Assembly (NCBI GenBank): GCA_000310025.1
Contig: FN648435.1
Location: 170,090 to 181,187 of the forward strand
Direction of reading: 5' to 3'
DNA: 11,098 nucleotides
From: Ectocarpus siliculosus
Lineage: Eukaryota; Sar; Phaeophyceae; Ectocarpales; Ectocarpaceae
A program made the translations under genes and the position numbers. The notes beneath the pieces are model-generated. The model was not told where the DNA came from. It saw nothing but the letters and a program-made list of their open reading frames with translations, and made no database searches. Of the stretch, positions 1 to 7,568 are shown piece after piece (position 1 is the first letter of the stretch; every line of letters begins with the position of its first letter).

Positions 1-40
1 GGAGCTGCCCTCACTCTTCTGGCCTTCTTCAGCCATGGCG
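1..40 (+). other. Exon 1 of gene 1 (partial): leader peptide end
   Basis: The frame reads a hydrophobic run (ALTLLAFF) then SHG and ends one base into a codon before GTGAGT at 41-46. Phase 1 matches the next acceptor at 591. An alternative donor GTAAGT at 70 is also strong, but it would leave phase 0 and break the downstream frame unless another exon intervened. Confidence 0.6.
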
Positions 41-3000
41 GTGAGTTTCACCATGTCCTCGGGACAGGCGTAAGTAGCACTCTCGTTTGAGGATTTTTCA
101 TGAGTGCTGAGGAGGGAAGGCCTTGACATTATTGGACTCGGGGTGACTTTGAATGACACATGACCATGTCAAACACTTGTTTTGTAGCCATTCTTGGTCT
201 GCCTGTTGTCATGTGTTCTTACTAACCATGTTCAGATGCTATGCGTTAAATGTGCATCTTTTGTCGGATAGCCCAAGAAGTGAAGACTACAGCTCTTCCT
301 TGTGCCCGATAACGCCAATTGTTTAGGCCCCGCGTTGCAGTGCATTGGTGCTCTCGGTGGAGACTGATACCTCCAACTATCCTCTTCCAGTATATAGCTG
401 ATACTAGCGGCATGGCACGCTTATCGATCCCCCCACCTTTGGGGGTCATCGCCCGATACTCGATGGTCGCCGCAGAACAATGAAGGGACGGTGCATTAGC
501 TGTTTGACGAATCAACGACTATATTGGGTGAAATCCAAGGGTCACATCCCACCACCCTGCCCCGTCCACCTTCGTGTTGTTTCCCGGTCAGGCTTCGCTC
601 AAGTCGTCACGGTTTGCACGGGCGAGGCTGAAGGGACTTGTTGCCAGTCAGGAGTATCGTCCCAGACTATTGGCCATTGCAACGACAACGGCCTTTGCGA
701 CGTCAGTACCATATGCGGTGAGCCTTTCATCTTTGTGACTCGCCACCGTAGTTAGGCGGTTTGTACCACAGCTTACCCAGCGGCCTATCAACTCTGCGAC
801 CAAAACTTGCACCCCGTGTGTTCCACGTCTGGTTCTCGGCGCTGACATTCTTTTCGACCATGAATGCCAGGCAACAGCCTTAACGTGAGAAACGTACCAC
901 GTCACCTTGGCGACTGCAAGATGAAATGAACTATTGTAGCCATTGTATGTATTTTCGGGTCGAATCTTATCAGTGGTGAACGGGTAAGACCCCCCGAATG
1001 ACACTTTTACGGCTGGAAGCTTGGAGTTGGGCAATGTGGCAAGCATCTTGAAGGACTGCTGTACAAAGAATGCCCTCGGAAATGCTTACCATTTGCAGTG
1101 TTACCCTGGAAATAGGCCAGGAATCAGCTGTTTGCCTTGTTGCGAGACTGCATAGTCTGACGTGTGGTCTACTCGTCTTCTCGTCTATCCTGAGAGATAA
1201 CAGTTGCACCGCGTCACACGACTGCTGTCGTCTTTCCTCCTCTTATTCACTTGGTGGTGTATGTTTCGGCATGCCTCCCTTACAAAGGCGACTCTCCAAA
1301 AGTTGAAATCGACGGCGAAAAATCGGTAGATGCAATTTAAGAGTTACAGCATAGATGACGGGCTTCCCACGCACATACGATGATACCGCCCCCAGGTACT
1401 GTTGAAGTAGGTTTACTTTCAAACCGATCTTCCTATACGCCAAGTCTGTATTGTGATTTCGGTGGCCGTCCAGCCCCCTAGTCTCACATAACGTCTTTGG
1501 TGTAAACCAATATTACCCCCGCTACAGTACCACCAAAGACGCCTGACCTGCGTTCCCCATGGGTGGGGATGGGGATCAACGAAAACGAGGCACAGGTGCA
1601 GTAGGTTGTACACGGGAAACTCCACGAGACTTGCGGTTTGGCAGCCTTTGTTGTAAACCAACGGCATGTACTAGACGTGCAAAGAGGTTTAGGCAAATCG
1701 GACTCCAAAGCTCGGTCGCACGTGTGTCTGTTGCGTCATCGTTCCCGGCGGTTTGTCATGTCCCGCAGATTTTTGTGGAGGATGGGCACATACAAACACA
1801 TGCGAGGACCCGACTCCTGTTTACCTTGGTGATGGGGTCGACTGCGGCGGCGCTTTGACCTGTGATGATGATACTTGCTGCGCGGCAGGTAAGGCCGTGC
1901 GTGATGGATATACAAGTCAGGCATTGAAGGCATCACTCCTGACGGAATGCCACGACGCATTTGCACGCCAACTCGTTACCCAGCGTTCTCGACATTGCTG
2001 CGCATAGGGCTTCTGGCTAATTCGCCTTTCTTTTCGTTAGGCGCTTGGAAGACACGGGCACGTGGACCATTGTGTGGCGGAATGCAACTTGCATACATTC
2101 GTCTGTCGCTTGCCTTTTGGAGTGTGTGTTGGCACATTGAAGATTCGCTTGAATGCTCATTAACATTATGTCGAAGAATAGACCCTCCCCCCCCCCCATC
2201 CGTGGGAAGATCCCCACATTTGGTATTTTCTTAATCCCCCTCCCCCCCCCCTCTCTCCTGCTATTTTCCCCGCGGGATTGGAGTTTACCACATATCGATC
2301 CCCTCCGTAGAAGGAAACAAATGAGTTTACGGTGTCGTGTACCGGCACCATCCCTGCACACAGGGTTCCTAGAGGGTTTCTGGAAAACTACCAACCCCGA
2401 GCAGTTGTTCCCCTTTTGTATGCGCGCGCGACGATCCACAGATGACGGTACCGATGACGTGTACGGCGACCCGCACATGAAGGGCCTTAGCGGCCAGCGG
2501 ATCGCTTGGTCCGGGGTGAATGGCGGATGGTACTCGCTAATCAAGGACGACAATGCCGCTTTCCATGTGAACGTTCGAACCACCGCCCCCCAGCCGGAAG
2601 ACTTCCCCAACCACCAGCTTGTCACGGGCATCAGCATTTTGTCGGAGAGCGTCTCTCTAACCATCGAGGTCAAAGACCCTTACTCCACTGTCACGCAGGG
2701 CTGCCTTGAAGGAATCTCACCCTGCCTTGCCAATGGCGGACTGCGTGCCACCGTGGATGGGGGGGAAGCCGGAGATCTTCTCCGCTTCTTGAGGCAGGAG
2801 CCTGTGGCGAGCGGTGGAATGACAGTATCAGCGTCGAACCTCCCGGCGGAATGCCGTAAGTTCGGTGGGAACAAAATATGGGCCCGCAAGCGTGAAGAAA
2901 TGCTACAGAGCGAGCGCAAGCTGCGGATGGACCAGAGCTTCGAGGAATGGATCCTGAGTTTCCACGACATGGTTTCACCCGAATGGTGCGCCAAGTACAT

Positions 3001-3367
3001 CGCTGAACACGAGCTCTCCAATCTTCAATCCATCCACGCTGTATTCATGATCGAGACGCCTACTGCTACTGTGCGCCTCAACGCCGGTGTCAACTACCAG
3101 GGGGGAAGTCAGCCCCATGGGGATGGGCCCGATCTCCCTGACCTCGAATTCTGGCAAATGGACGTGGGTTTCGACGGACTCGATATCGAGAACCCGGCTT
3201 TATCCGGCCTTCTGGGAGAGACAGCCCGCCCGGTGTACGACGAAAATGGTCGTGCTGTGATGAAAGGGTCCCAAGCATTCCGTGGCACCGTCGAGGACTA
3301 CCGCGTTTCCGACGCTCTGGGCGAACATTTCAGCCTTCTGGACAAAGGAGAGGCGGGCCATGAGTGA
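1..3367 (+). CDS. Secreted cysteine-rich protein with Root_cap/vWD-like domain (5' partial, 4 exons)
   Basis: Exons 1-40, 592-717, 1769-1888 and 2442-3367 join into one open frame of 403 residues ending in TGA; the start codon lies upstream of the window. All three introns (551, 1051 and 553 nt) are GT-AG and phase 1, so the frame stays open across every junction. Window residues 1-13 are hydrophobic (ALTLLAFF) and look like the end of a signal peptide. Residues 15-55 and 57-95 are two modules with six cysteines each. Residues 103-107 read YGDPH, the hallmark opening of von Willebrand D-like and plant Root_cap domains. Residues 351-356 (GLLGET, followed by RPVY) match the C-terminal block of Root_cap proteins. 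I infer an extracellular or cell-wall protein; its biochemical role is unknown. The family call comes from motif memory, not a search. Confidence 0.8.
592..717 (+). other. Exon 2 of gene 1: first six-cysteine module
   Basis: This 126-nt exon follows an acceptor ending GGTCAG (586-591) with a pyrimidine-rich stretch before it, and precedes donor GTGAGC at 718. It is symmetric, phase 1 at both ends. It encodes about 42 residues with cysteines spaced C-x7-CC-x11-C-x5-C-x5-C, including the segment CNDNGLC. The compact cysteine spacing suggests a disulfide-bonded, knottin-like module. No named family was recognised. Confidence 0.75.
718..1768 (+). other. Intron 2 of gene 1, with a possible extra cysteine exon
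   Basis: This is the longest intron of the gene (1051 nt). It holds one stretch that could be an unused or alternative exon: 1197-1256, reading SCTASHDCC and phase 1 at both ends, after a good pyrimidine tract (1171-1190) but at a non-consensus GAG acceptor and a GTGTAT donor. The rest shows no coding signal that I can support. Confidence 0.4.
1769..1888 (+). other. Exon 3 of gene 1: second six-cysteine module
   Basis: This 120-nt exon follows acceptor CCCGCAG (1762-1768) and precedes donor GTAAGG at 1889. It is phase 1 at both ends. It encodes 40 residues with six cysteines, ending CDDDTCC. Both ends are compatible with the neighbouring exons, so it could be skipped or duplicated without a frameshift. 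Confidence 0.8.
1889..2441 (+). other. Intron 3 of gene 1, with two C-runs
   Basis: GTAAGG at 1889 to CAG at 2441. It contains a long C-run near 2187-2198 and another near 2236-2252, both C/T-rich. A textbook-looking acceptor (TTTTCGTTAG) ends at 2040, but no matching exon follows it. Confidence 0.7.
2442..3367 (+). other. Exon 4 of gene 1: GDPH / Root_cap-like domain, terminal exon
   Basis: The acceptor ends at 2441 (GATCCACAG) after intron 3. The exon gives 307 complete codons plus the stop. It opens with an acidic linker (DDGTDDV), then YGDPHMKG at 2462-2485, a beta-rich stretch, a helical charged stretch around 2870-3020 (KREEMLQSERKLR), and the conserved-looking C-terminal block from GLLGET (3206). 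An upstream ATG in the same open frame (2153) sits in intron 3, and its translation is proline and arginine-rich filler, so the exon start is set by splicing. Confidence 0.82.
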
Positions 3368-4176
3368 AGGCGACGAACCGGTGCAAACCAACTCCTGGGC
3401 CTAGACGGGAACACTTTGTGGCGGCACGCACTGCCTTCGAAATTTCGTGCATGCGACACCCGCCGTTTCGAAGACCACAGACATCACCACCGTAGTCGAT
3501 ACCCTCTTGCCATCTGGCCCGTTTTCTCTCTCTAGTCTAATCATGCGACCCTAACGGAGGGTGACAAAAAAACGAAAGACCCTTTTTGCCCTGCGGTGTT
3601 CTTATTCGGCGTCAGAAGAACCGGTAAGTAAGGTTTCAAGCCGATCCTGACCGTTTTCACTTGCCCAGTGCGCGAAGGAATGTCAGTTGGTTTTGAGAAC
3701 TTAGTTCCGTTTCCCGGATGTTTGTGCTACCTCTGACGAGAAGTTAATATTTGCTGATTATGTTTTCCTCTCTGCAAAGGGTCGCGTTTATGTTGTGATA
3801 TATTTTGGTTGCATGGGTGGACCAGAGGAAGAATTACTGTAAGGTCGAATCTCGTACCGAGTAGCGGGGCTGAATGTGATACTTCATACATTGTCGGTAC
3901 CAGTTTGCCGGCACTCGGGGGGCGGGTGTGTATGTGGCTGTGAACCATGAGTCTTTGGGAAACGTACGTGCTTGCCAAGCTTCCCGTGACGGGCGATGTT
4001 AACCAAGAACGGCCGTCGGGGCCGGTGGGCAACCTCGAGGCGCCCGAGATATATATCTGCGGGGGCGTACGTACGCGGAGCCACACAGCAACATGTGGGC
4101 CGACGCCCAAAAATAATGGAGGTCGTTGGGCAGTTGAGTGCAAGTGTCTTGGTTTCGAATCCTCCCCCCGCTGATA
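3368..4176. other. Intergenic: gene 1 3' UTR and unassigned sequence with palindromes
   Basis: No gene is supported here. The first several hundred bases are probably the 3' UTR of gene 1, although no clear polyadenylation signal was seen. At 4033-4076 lie three perfect palindromes in a row: CCTCGAGG (4033-4040), AGATATATATCT (4047-4058) and GCGTACGTACGC (4065-4076). The open frames on the - strand here lack recognisable protein features. Confidence 0.5.
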
Positions 4177-4179
4177 CCT

Positions 4180-4521
4180 GTCCGATGTGTAGGTGTAGGC
4201 CGGCAAAGAGCGCCATCCTGTCATCGGGGGAAGAGGAATACGATGACATGACTGATGGGAAGAAGGAAGCTATTGTTTTCGACATCTCTGGAATTTTATT
4301 TTCCTTCCGGACGGTGATGTGGGGTGCCATTTGGTGGAGGACGATGTACGAGCTATCGGGGAATAGGCCGTCTACTACCCTCGACTCGAACCACATCGAC
4401 GCCCGCCACCATATTTTCCGTGATTGTGTAGCGCGAGAGTTAAAAGTACGATCCGACGGACCAACAGCACGCTGATTTCCTGACCAAACCTCTGCCCAAG
4501 GAGATAGACTATACGTCGTGA
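4180..4521 (+). pseudogene. Decayed Ty1-copia RNase H (end of Pol polyprotein)
   Basis: The C-terminal RNase H domain of a copia-type reverse transcriptase survives in pieces spread over three frames. In frame with 4206, KSAILSSGEEEY corresponds to the family's LSSxEAEY motif. Around 4328-4360, VEDDVRAIG in another frame resembles the usual EDNxxAI, followed by an in-frame stop. At 4389-4440 the first frame resumes with HIDARHHIFRDCVAR, like the family's HIDxRxHxxR. After a frameshift near 4441 comes QQHADFLTKPLPKE (4462-4503), the almost invariant copia ending, then TGA at 4519-4521. The breaks mean it cannot make a working enzyme. Upstream Pol and Gag parts were not found, so the copy is 5'-truncated or older sequence has been lost. 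Confidence 0.85.
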
Positions 4522-4706
4522 CATTGGCGACATTTGGTGACTTTGTTATGAACTTTAGCTGATTTTTCTTTGTGCTGCACTTACGTGCCGTCCCAGTTCT
4601 TACATGAAGGTGCAGGGTAGCTGAGCCTTGTTTGGCATGCAATCAATGTGGCACGTGATGCGTTCAGCAGGGGGTCTCACTTGATGCTGTCCGTTTTTGT
4701 AGAATA

Positions 4707-4716
4707 CTCTTGGGGG
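4707..4716 (+). other. Polypurine-tract-like primer site
   Basis: CTCTTGGGGG lies directly before the TG that opens the proposed LTR, about 185 nt after the RNase H stop. A G-rich tract at this place primes plus-strand synthesis in LTR retrotransposons. It is short, so support comes mainly from position. Confidence 0.45.
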
Positions 4717-4742
4717 TGTACTACACGAGAATTGTTGGGGTA

Positions 4743-4788
4743 TTGCTCCATGATTTACATGCAATTTGCTCCATGATGTACATACAAT
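4743..4788 (+). repeat. 23-bp tandem repeat, two copies, in the LTR
   Basis: Unit 4743-4765 (TTGCTCCATGATTTACATGC then AAT) is followed by 4766-4788, which differs at two positions (G for T, A for G). Inside the proposed LTR, such short duplications often lie in the U3 regulatory part; that role is inference. Confidence 0.8.
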
Positions 4789-4937
4789 TTGAATATTGAT
4801 TTGTTTCGACATCCATCCATACAGCAATACTACCACGTTCATTTGACTTCTGTTGGGGAGGAACGTTTCAGCAGGGGGCTGTCGGAATTGGGTTTGTTTC
4901 CCAGCATATATTTTTAGATACATGTGTTCAGCCGGTC

Positions 4938-5007
4938 GCCCCGGTGGTCTAGTGGTAACCTCGAAACCTGTTGTCGCAAAGTTGTGAGTTCGAACCCCCA
5001 TGGGGTT
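4938..5007 (+). repeat. tRNA-derived (SINE-like) sequence with A and B boxes
   Basis: TGGTCTAGTGG (4945-4955) fits the Pol III A box and GTTCGAACC (4988-4996) fits the B box; the 32-nt spacing is tRNA-like and the total length is 70 nt. The acceptor ends (GCCCCGG and TGGGGTT) pair only in the middle CCC/GGG part plus G-U pairs, the T stem pairs at two of five positions, and no clean anticodon arm forms. It is therefore not a working tRNA gene. It could be a tRNA-derived SINE head, a tRNA pseudogene, or part of the LTR itself. No flanking target duplication was found. Confidence 0.5.
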
Positions 5008-5130
5008 AAGAAATTTCAATTTGGGGATGAAAGCGAACAAACAAAGCTGGAAAAGCTGTTGTGAGTACCAAACTTGGACGACAGCACCGTTGACGAGGAA
5101 AAGGGACGGCTGGACCTTTCTCGCGACAAA

Positions 5131-5137
5131 TATAAAA
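5131..5137 (+). promoter_or_regulatory. TATA box in the LTR
   Basis: TATAAAA lies about 415 bp into the proposed LTR and 177 bp before its end, a usual place for the Pol II promoter of a retrotransposon. Activity is unlikely to matter now, because the linked Pol fragment is broken. Confidence 0.4.
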
Positions 5138-5264
5138 TGCAGCACGCACCGCAGGAGGAAGATATGGGGCACGAAAAGGAACATAAAAGAAGAAAGAGCG
5201 CCGGTGTTTACCCCCTCCTGTGTGACCCTTCCTTGATGGTTGTAATGTTACAAAACATATATAT

Positions 5265-5309
5265 ACTGAACAGTGTAGTACTCTACAAACACTGAAAAGT
5301 GTAGTACAC
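5265..5309 (+). repeat. 26-bp imperfect tandem repeat at the LTR 3' end
   Basis: ACTGAACAGTGTAGTACTC (from 5265) is repeated with two changes from 5291, so the terminal GTGTAGTAC occurs twice (5273-5281 and 5299-5307). This duplicates the end sequence of the LTR and makes its exact 3' edge uncertain. Confidence 0.7.
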
Positions 5310-5861
5310 TTCTCACCACATAAAATGGGGGGCACGTCGCAATAATAAAAGGACGAAAACAACAACAAACATATTCAAGGGGTCTTGTGTCTTGGGGGAA
5401 GGCTTAGGCGTGAAATCATAATTGATCACTGTTGAGGCGTTTGTTCTTCCCGAGGGAAATGGACTTCCTCAAATCTGATGATTTTCTTCTCAGAGAGCAA
5501 AAGTTATTGACACAGCAGTTTCCGGGGTCCGACGTTATTGGGGTTTGTACCATGACTGGAGTCAGTCATTACCCGATCATGTCATGACCAATGCAATGCC
5601 CTACTCCAAAGCAATAGATTTTCTGCTTCGGTAGGGGCACGAAACAGTCTCTAACCATAACTCTGATCGTAGCCCCAAACCAACACGGCACGTGCTAGAG
5701 GTCGGCGCTGGGTGGATGAGTGCTAGGTTAGTGTGCCGGCATTGGCGCTAGTTTGGCGTGGATGGGATAACTTTTTGGTGGGCGTGCCGGCACAGATGTC
5801 ATTGGTGGTTGGCGTAGAAGCAAAAATCTAGACAGACCATCGTCATGGTTGGGGCACGATG
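5309..5861. other. Intergenic, no gene; small hairpins
   Basis: No coding frame is supported. AATAAAA at 5344-5350 could be a poly(A) signal for the LTR. Near 5546, CCATGACTGG is inverted relative to CCAGTCATGG at 6113-6122. TGCCGGCA occurs twice near 5735 and 5787. GATCATGTCATGACC near 5575 resembles sequence in the tandem duplication that follows. Confidence 0.5.
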
Positions 5862-6122
5862 TGGCGATGACATGATCATCTCTCGGTCATGGTGAGCACT
5901 CATCGTGATCCGGCCGTGACACGATCACGACTCGCATCAGGCTAGATCCTGACCGGGTCATTATCCAGTGGCCCGATCATGTCCCAGTCATGGCGATGAC
6001 ATGATCATCTCTCGGTCATGGTGAGCACTCATCGTGATCCGGCCGTGACACGATCACGACTCGCATCAGGCTAGATCCTGACCGGGTCATTATCCAGTGG
6101 CCCGATCATGTCCCAGTCATGG
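5862..6122. repeat. Perfect 129-bp tandem duplication
   Basis: Copy 1 is 5862-5990, copy 2 is 5991-6119, and three further matching bases follow. I see no mismatch between the copies. Each unit is rich in GATC and CATG words and holds an inverted repeat CGTGATC / GATCACG with a 12-nt loop (5904-5929 and 6033-6058), plus the palindrome ATGATCAT. Identity of the copies implies a recent duplication, gene conversion, or an assembly artefact. Confidence 0.95.
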
Positions 6123-6911
6123 TGTACTCATTGCCACCCGGTAATGGCACGAAAACAAAGAGGTAGTGACTGAGGTAGTGACTCAATCAATACCAGGCTG
6201 GCCAAACGTTTCTGGGAAAACGTGAGAAAAAACAAAACTACGTCATGACCGTACAAGTGGGTTTGATATGGGGTCGCTTGACCTACTCATTCCATCATAT
6301 ATATCCCACGATAATAACCGCAAAATCTGCGGCTGAAACAGCAACAGAGCCACGGATTTCCCACGGAGTCGCGTTTTTCGCACGGCGCGAGTCTCTCACA
6401 GAAGACTGGTCATGTGTGAACGCTCTAATGCATACACGCCCACCACAAAAACCTTGCGCACTTGCGTACCGCCCCTCCCGCACACATTACGCCTGAGCAT
6501 CGTGGAACACAAAGAAAGGCATCACACCAGCCGCCTTCGCATTACATCCATCTCTGCATGCCGTCGAGGGAGTTCTCGCGCGCACAATCATCATCAGAGG
6601 GCGCCCAACAACTCTAGGGTCGGAGACACGGAATCCCAAACACACAAGGTGGTGATGATACCAAAACAATCGAGCCCAAACGTTTCAGAAGGAGCAGCCA
6701 CTTAAAGACCACGTGCTGACGGCCACAAATGGCGGAGGATGTGCTAATACAGAGCCGTGGAGGCTCTCAAGACCAGGGAACCTCTACTCGCCAAGTGCGT
6801 CCTAGTGCTCCAAACCGCACATTTCCGGAATTCTCCGACGGGAAGACTAGCCGGTCGTTTCGTGAGTACTTCCAACCCCCCGCCCCCTCCCCCCCCTCGT
6901 TGTCAACCCCA
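6123..6911. other. Intergenic and 3' UTR of the RCC1 gene
   Basis: The right part is presumably the 3' UTR of the - strand RCC1 gene. It includes a G-rich run on that strand at 6876-6896. A 12-bp tandem repeat AGGTAGTGACTG / AGGTAGTGACTC lies at 6161-6184. The + strand open frames here have no protein signature, and the one starting at 6729 runs antisense into the RCC1 exon. Confidence 0.5.
6876..6896 (-). other. G-quadruplex-prone run in the RCC1 3' UTR
   Basis: Read on the - strand this is G8-A-G5-C-G6, starting about 15 nt after the stop codon. It contains enough G3 runs for an intramolecular quadruplex. Any effect on RNA stability or 3'-end formation is inference. Confidence 0.5.
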
Positions 6912-7568
6912 CTAGAGAACGACCATTGTATGGCCCGCCCCGCAGCCAACCGCCCTGGCACCGCTCAACAGCTCGGCTTCCTGCGGGGCCCCCACGACCT
7001 CCGCCGCCCGCCCGTGCGCGCACTGCCCGGCAGCGTTCAGGCCCCACGTGAAGACTCGCCTGCCGCTGCTGCTGCCTTGGGAGCCCCCCGCTCCCCCGCC
7101 TCCACGACTGGAGGAGGCGTAGACGGCCGTCGCCGCCGCCGCCGCCGAAGCAGTGGCGGTGACGGTGTTTGGCTCGGAGGAGGTTAGCACAGTGCAGTGG
7201 TCGTCCCCTGCCGCCACCCTCTGGACGCGGAGGCCAGACACGCCACCGCCGCTGCCGCTGCCGACGGTAACGGTGACTATCGTCGGGGCCAACATACATA
7301 GGCTAGTGGATACCCTGCCTCCGCCCCCGCCCCCGCCCCCGTCCACAGCTGGATGAGTCGATCTTGACGTCTCCCTGCTCGAGCCATCGGCGTTGCTCTG
7401 GGAGGCGCTGGAGCGCTGAGCGGCGGAACCAGCTCCGCCTCGCCCTTGCTGCCCGAACTCGTTGGAGCCGCAGGAGTACACGTTGCCGGACTCCGAGAGG
7501 AACAGCGTGTGCGCCCTCCCCGCCGCGGCTTGCCTCACCCGAATCGCCCGCGACGCGAGAGCGCGTAC
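6912..7568 (-). other. RCC1 gene, terminal exon
   Basis: The acceptor GGATGCTACAG precedes GTACGCGCTCTC (VRALASRAIRV). It joins in phase 0 to NAPRQ of the previous exon, giving a normal RCC1 strand. The pyrimidine tract is weak. The exon carries two further RCC1 strands with poly-Gly and Thr/Ala-rich loops between them and ends at TAG (6914-6912). Confidence 0.85.

Larger units (their letters stand above)
4717..5308 (+). mobile_element. Probable 3' LTR of the copia relic
   Basis: The 592-bp segment begins TGTACTACAC and ends GTGTAGTACA, a perfect 10-bp inverted repeat with the TG...CA ends usual for LTRs. It directly follows a G-rich tract and the copia RNase H end. A TATA box (TATAAAA, 5131-5137) sits where an LTR promoter could be. 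An alternative reading starts at TGTTGGGG (4733) and ends at CAACA near 5368; it would include the AATAAAA at 5344-5350 as poly(A) signal but lacks a good purine tract. No second LTR copy is in the window, so the boundaries cannot be confirmed here. Confidence 0.55.

Noticed and set aside
1033-1100. Frame reading QCGKHLEGLLYKECP in intron 2
   Set aside because: It faintly resembles short cysteine-rich repeats but has no matching donor and soon reaches a stop.
2041-2125. Possible exon after a textbook acceptor at 2040
   Set aside because: No frame gives a cysteine module or a good phase 1 donor, and exon 3 to exon 4 already join in frame.
2153-2441. ATG at 2153 as the start of gene 1's last-exon protein
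   Set aside because: The intervening translation is low-complexity intron sequence, and a good acceptor at 2441 joins in phase to upstream cysteine exons.
3790-3840. Frame reading YVVIYFGCMGGP as more copia RNase H upstream
   Set aside because: The resemblance is weak and 350 nt of unrelated sequence separate it from the clear motifs.
4112-4170. Second tRNA-like stretch with GGTTTCGAATCC
   Set aside because: The B box carries an extra base, the A box is poor, and no cloverleaf forms.
3884-4642. 252-codon - strand open frame over the copia relic
   Set aside because: It is antisense to clear RNase H motifs and has no recognisable features of its own.
4938-5007. Functional tRNA gene
   Set aside because: Acceptor and T stems are mispaired and no anticodon arm is evident, so only a tRNA-derived sequence is supported.
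4600-5184. 194-codon open frame on the - strand
   Set aside because: It runs antisense through the LTR, its composition lacks domain signals, and it is explained by the lack of stops in a repeat.
5862-6122. CRISPR-like repeat array
   Set aside because: There are only two copies, directly adjacent with no spacers, in a eukaryotic context.
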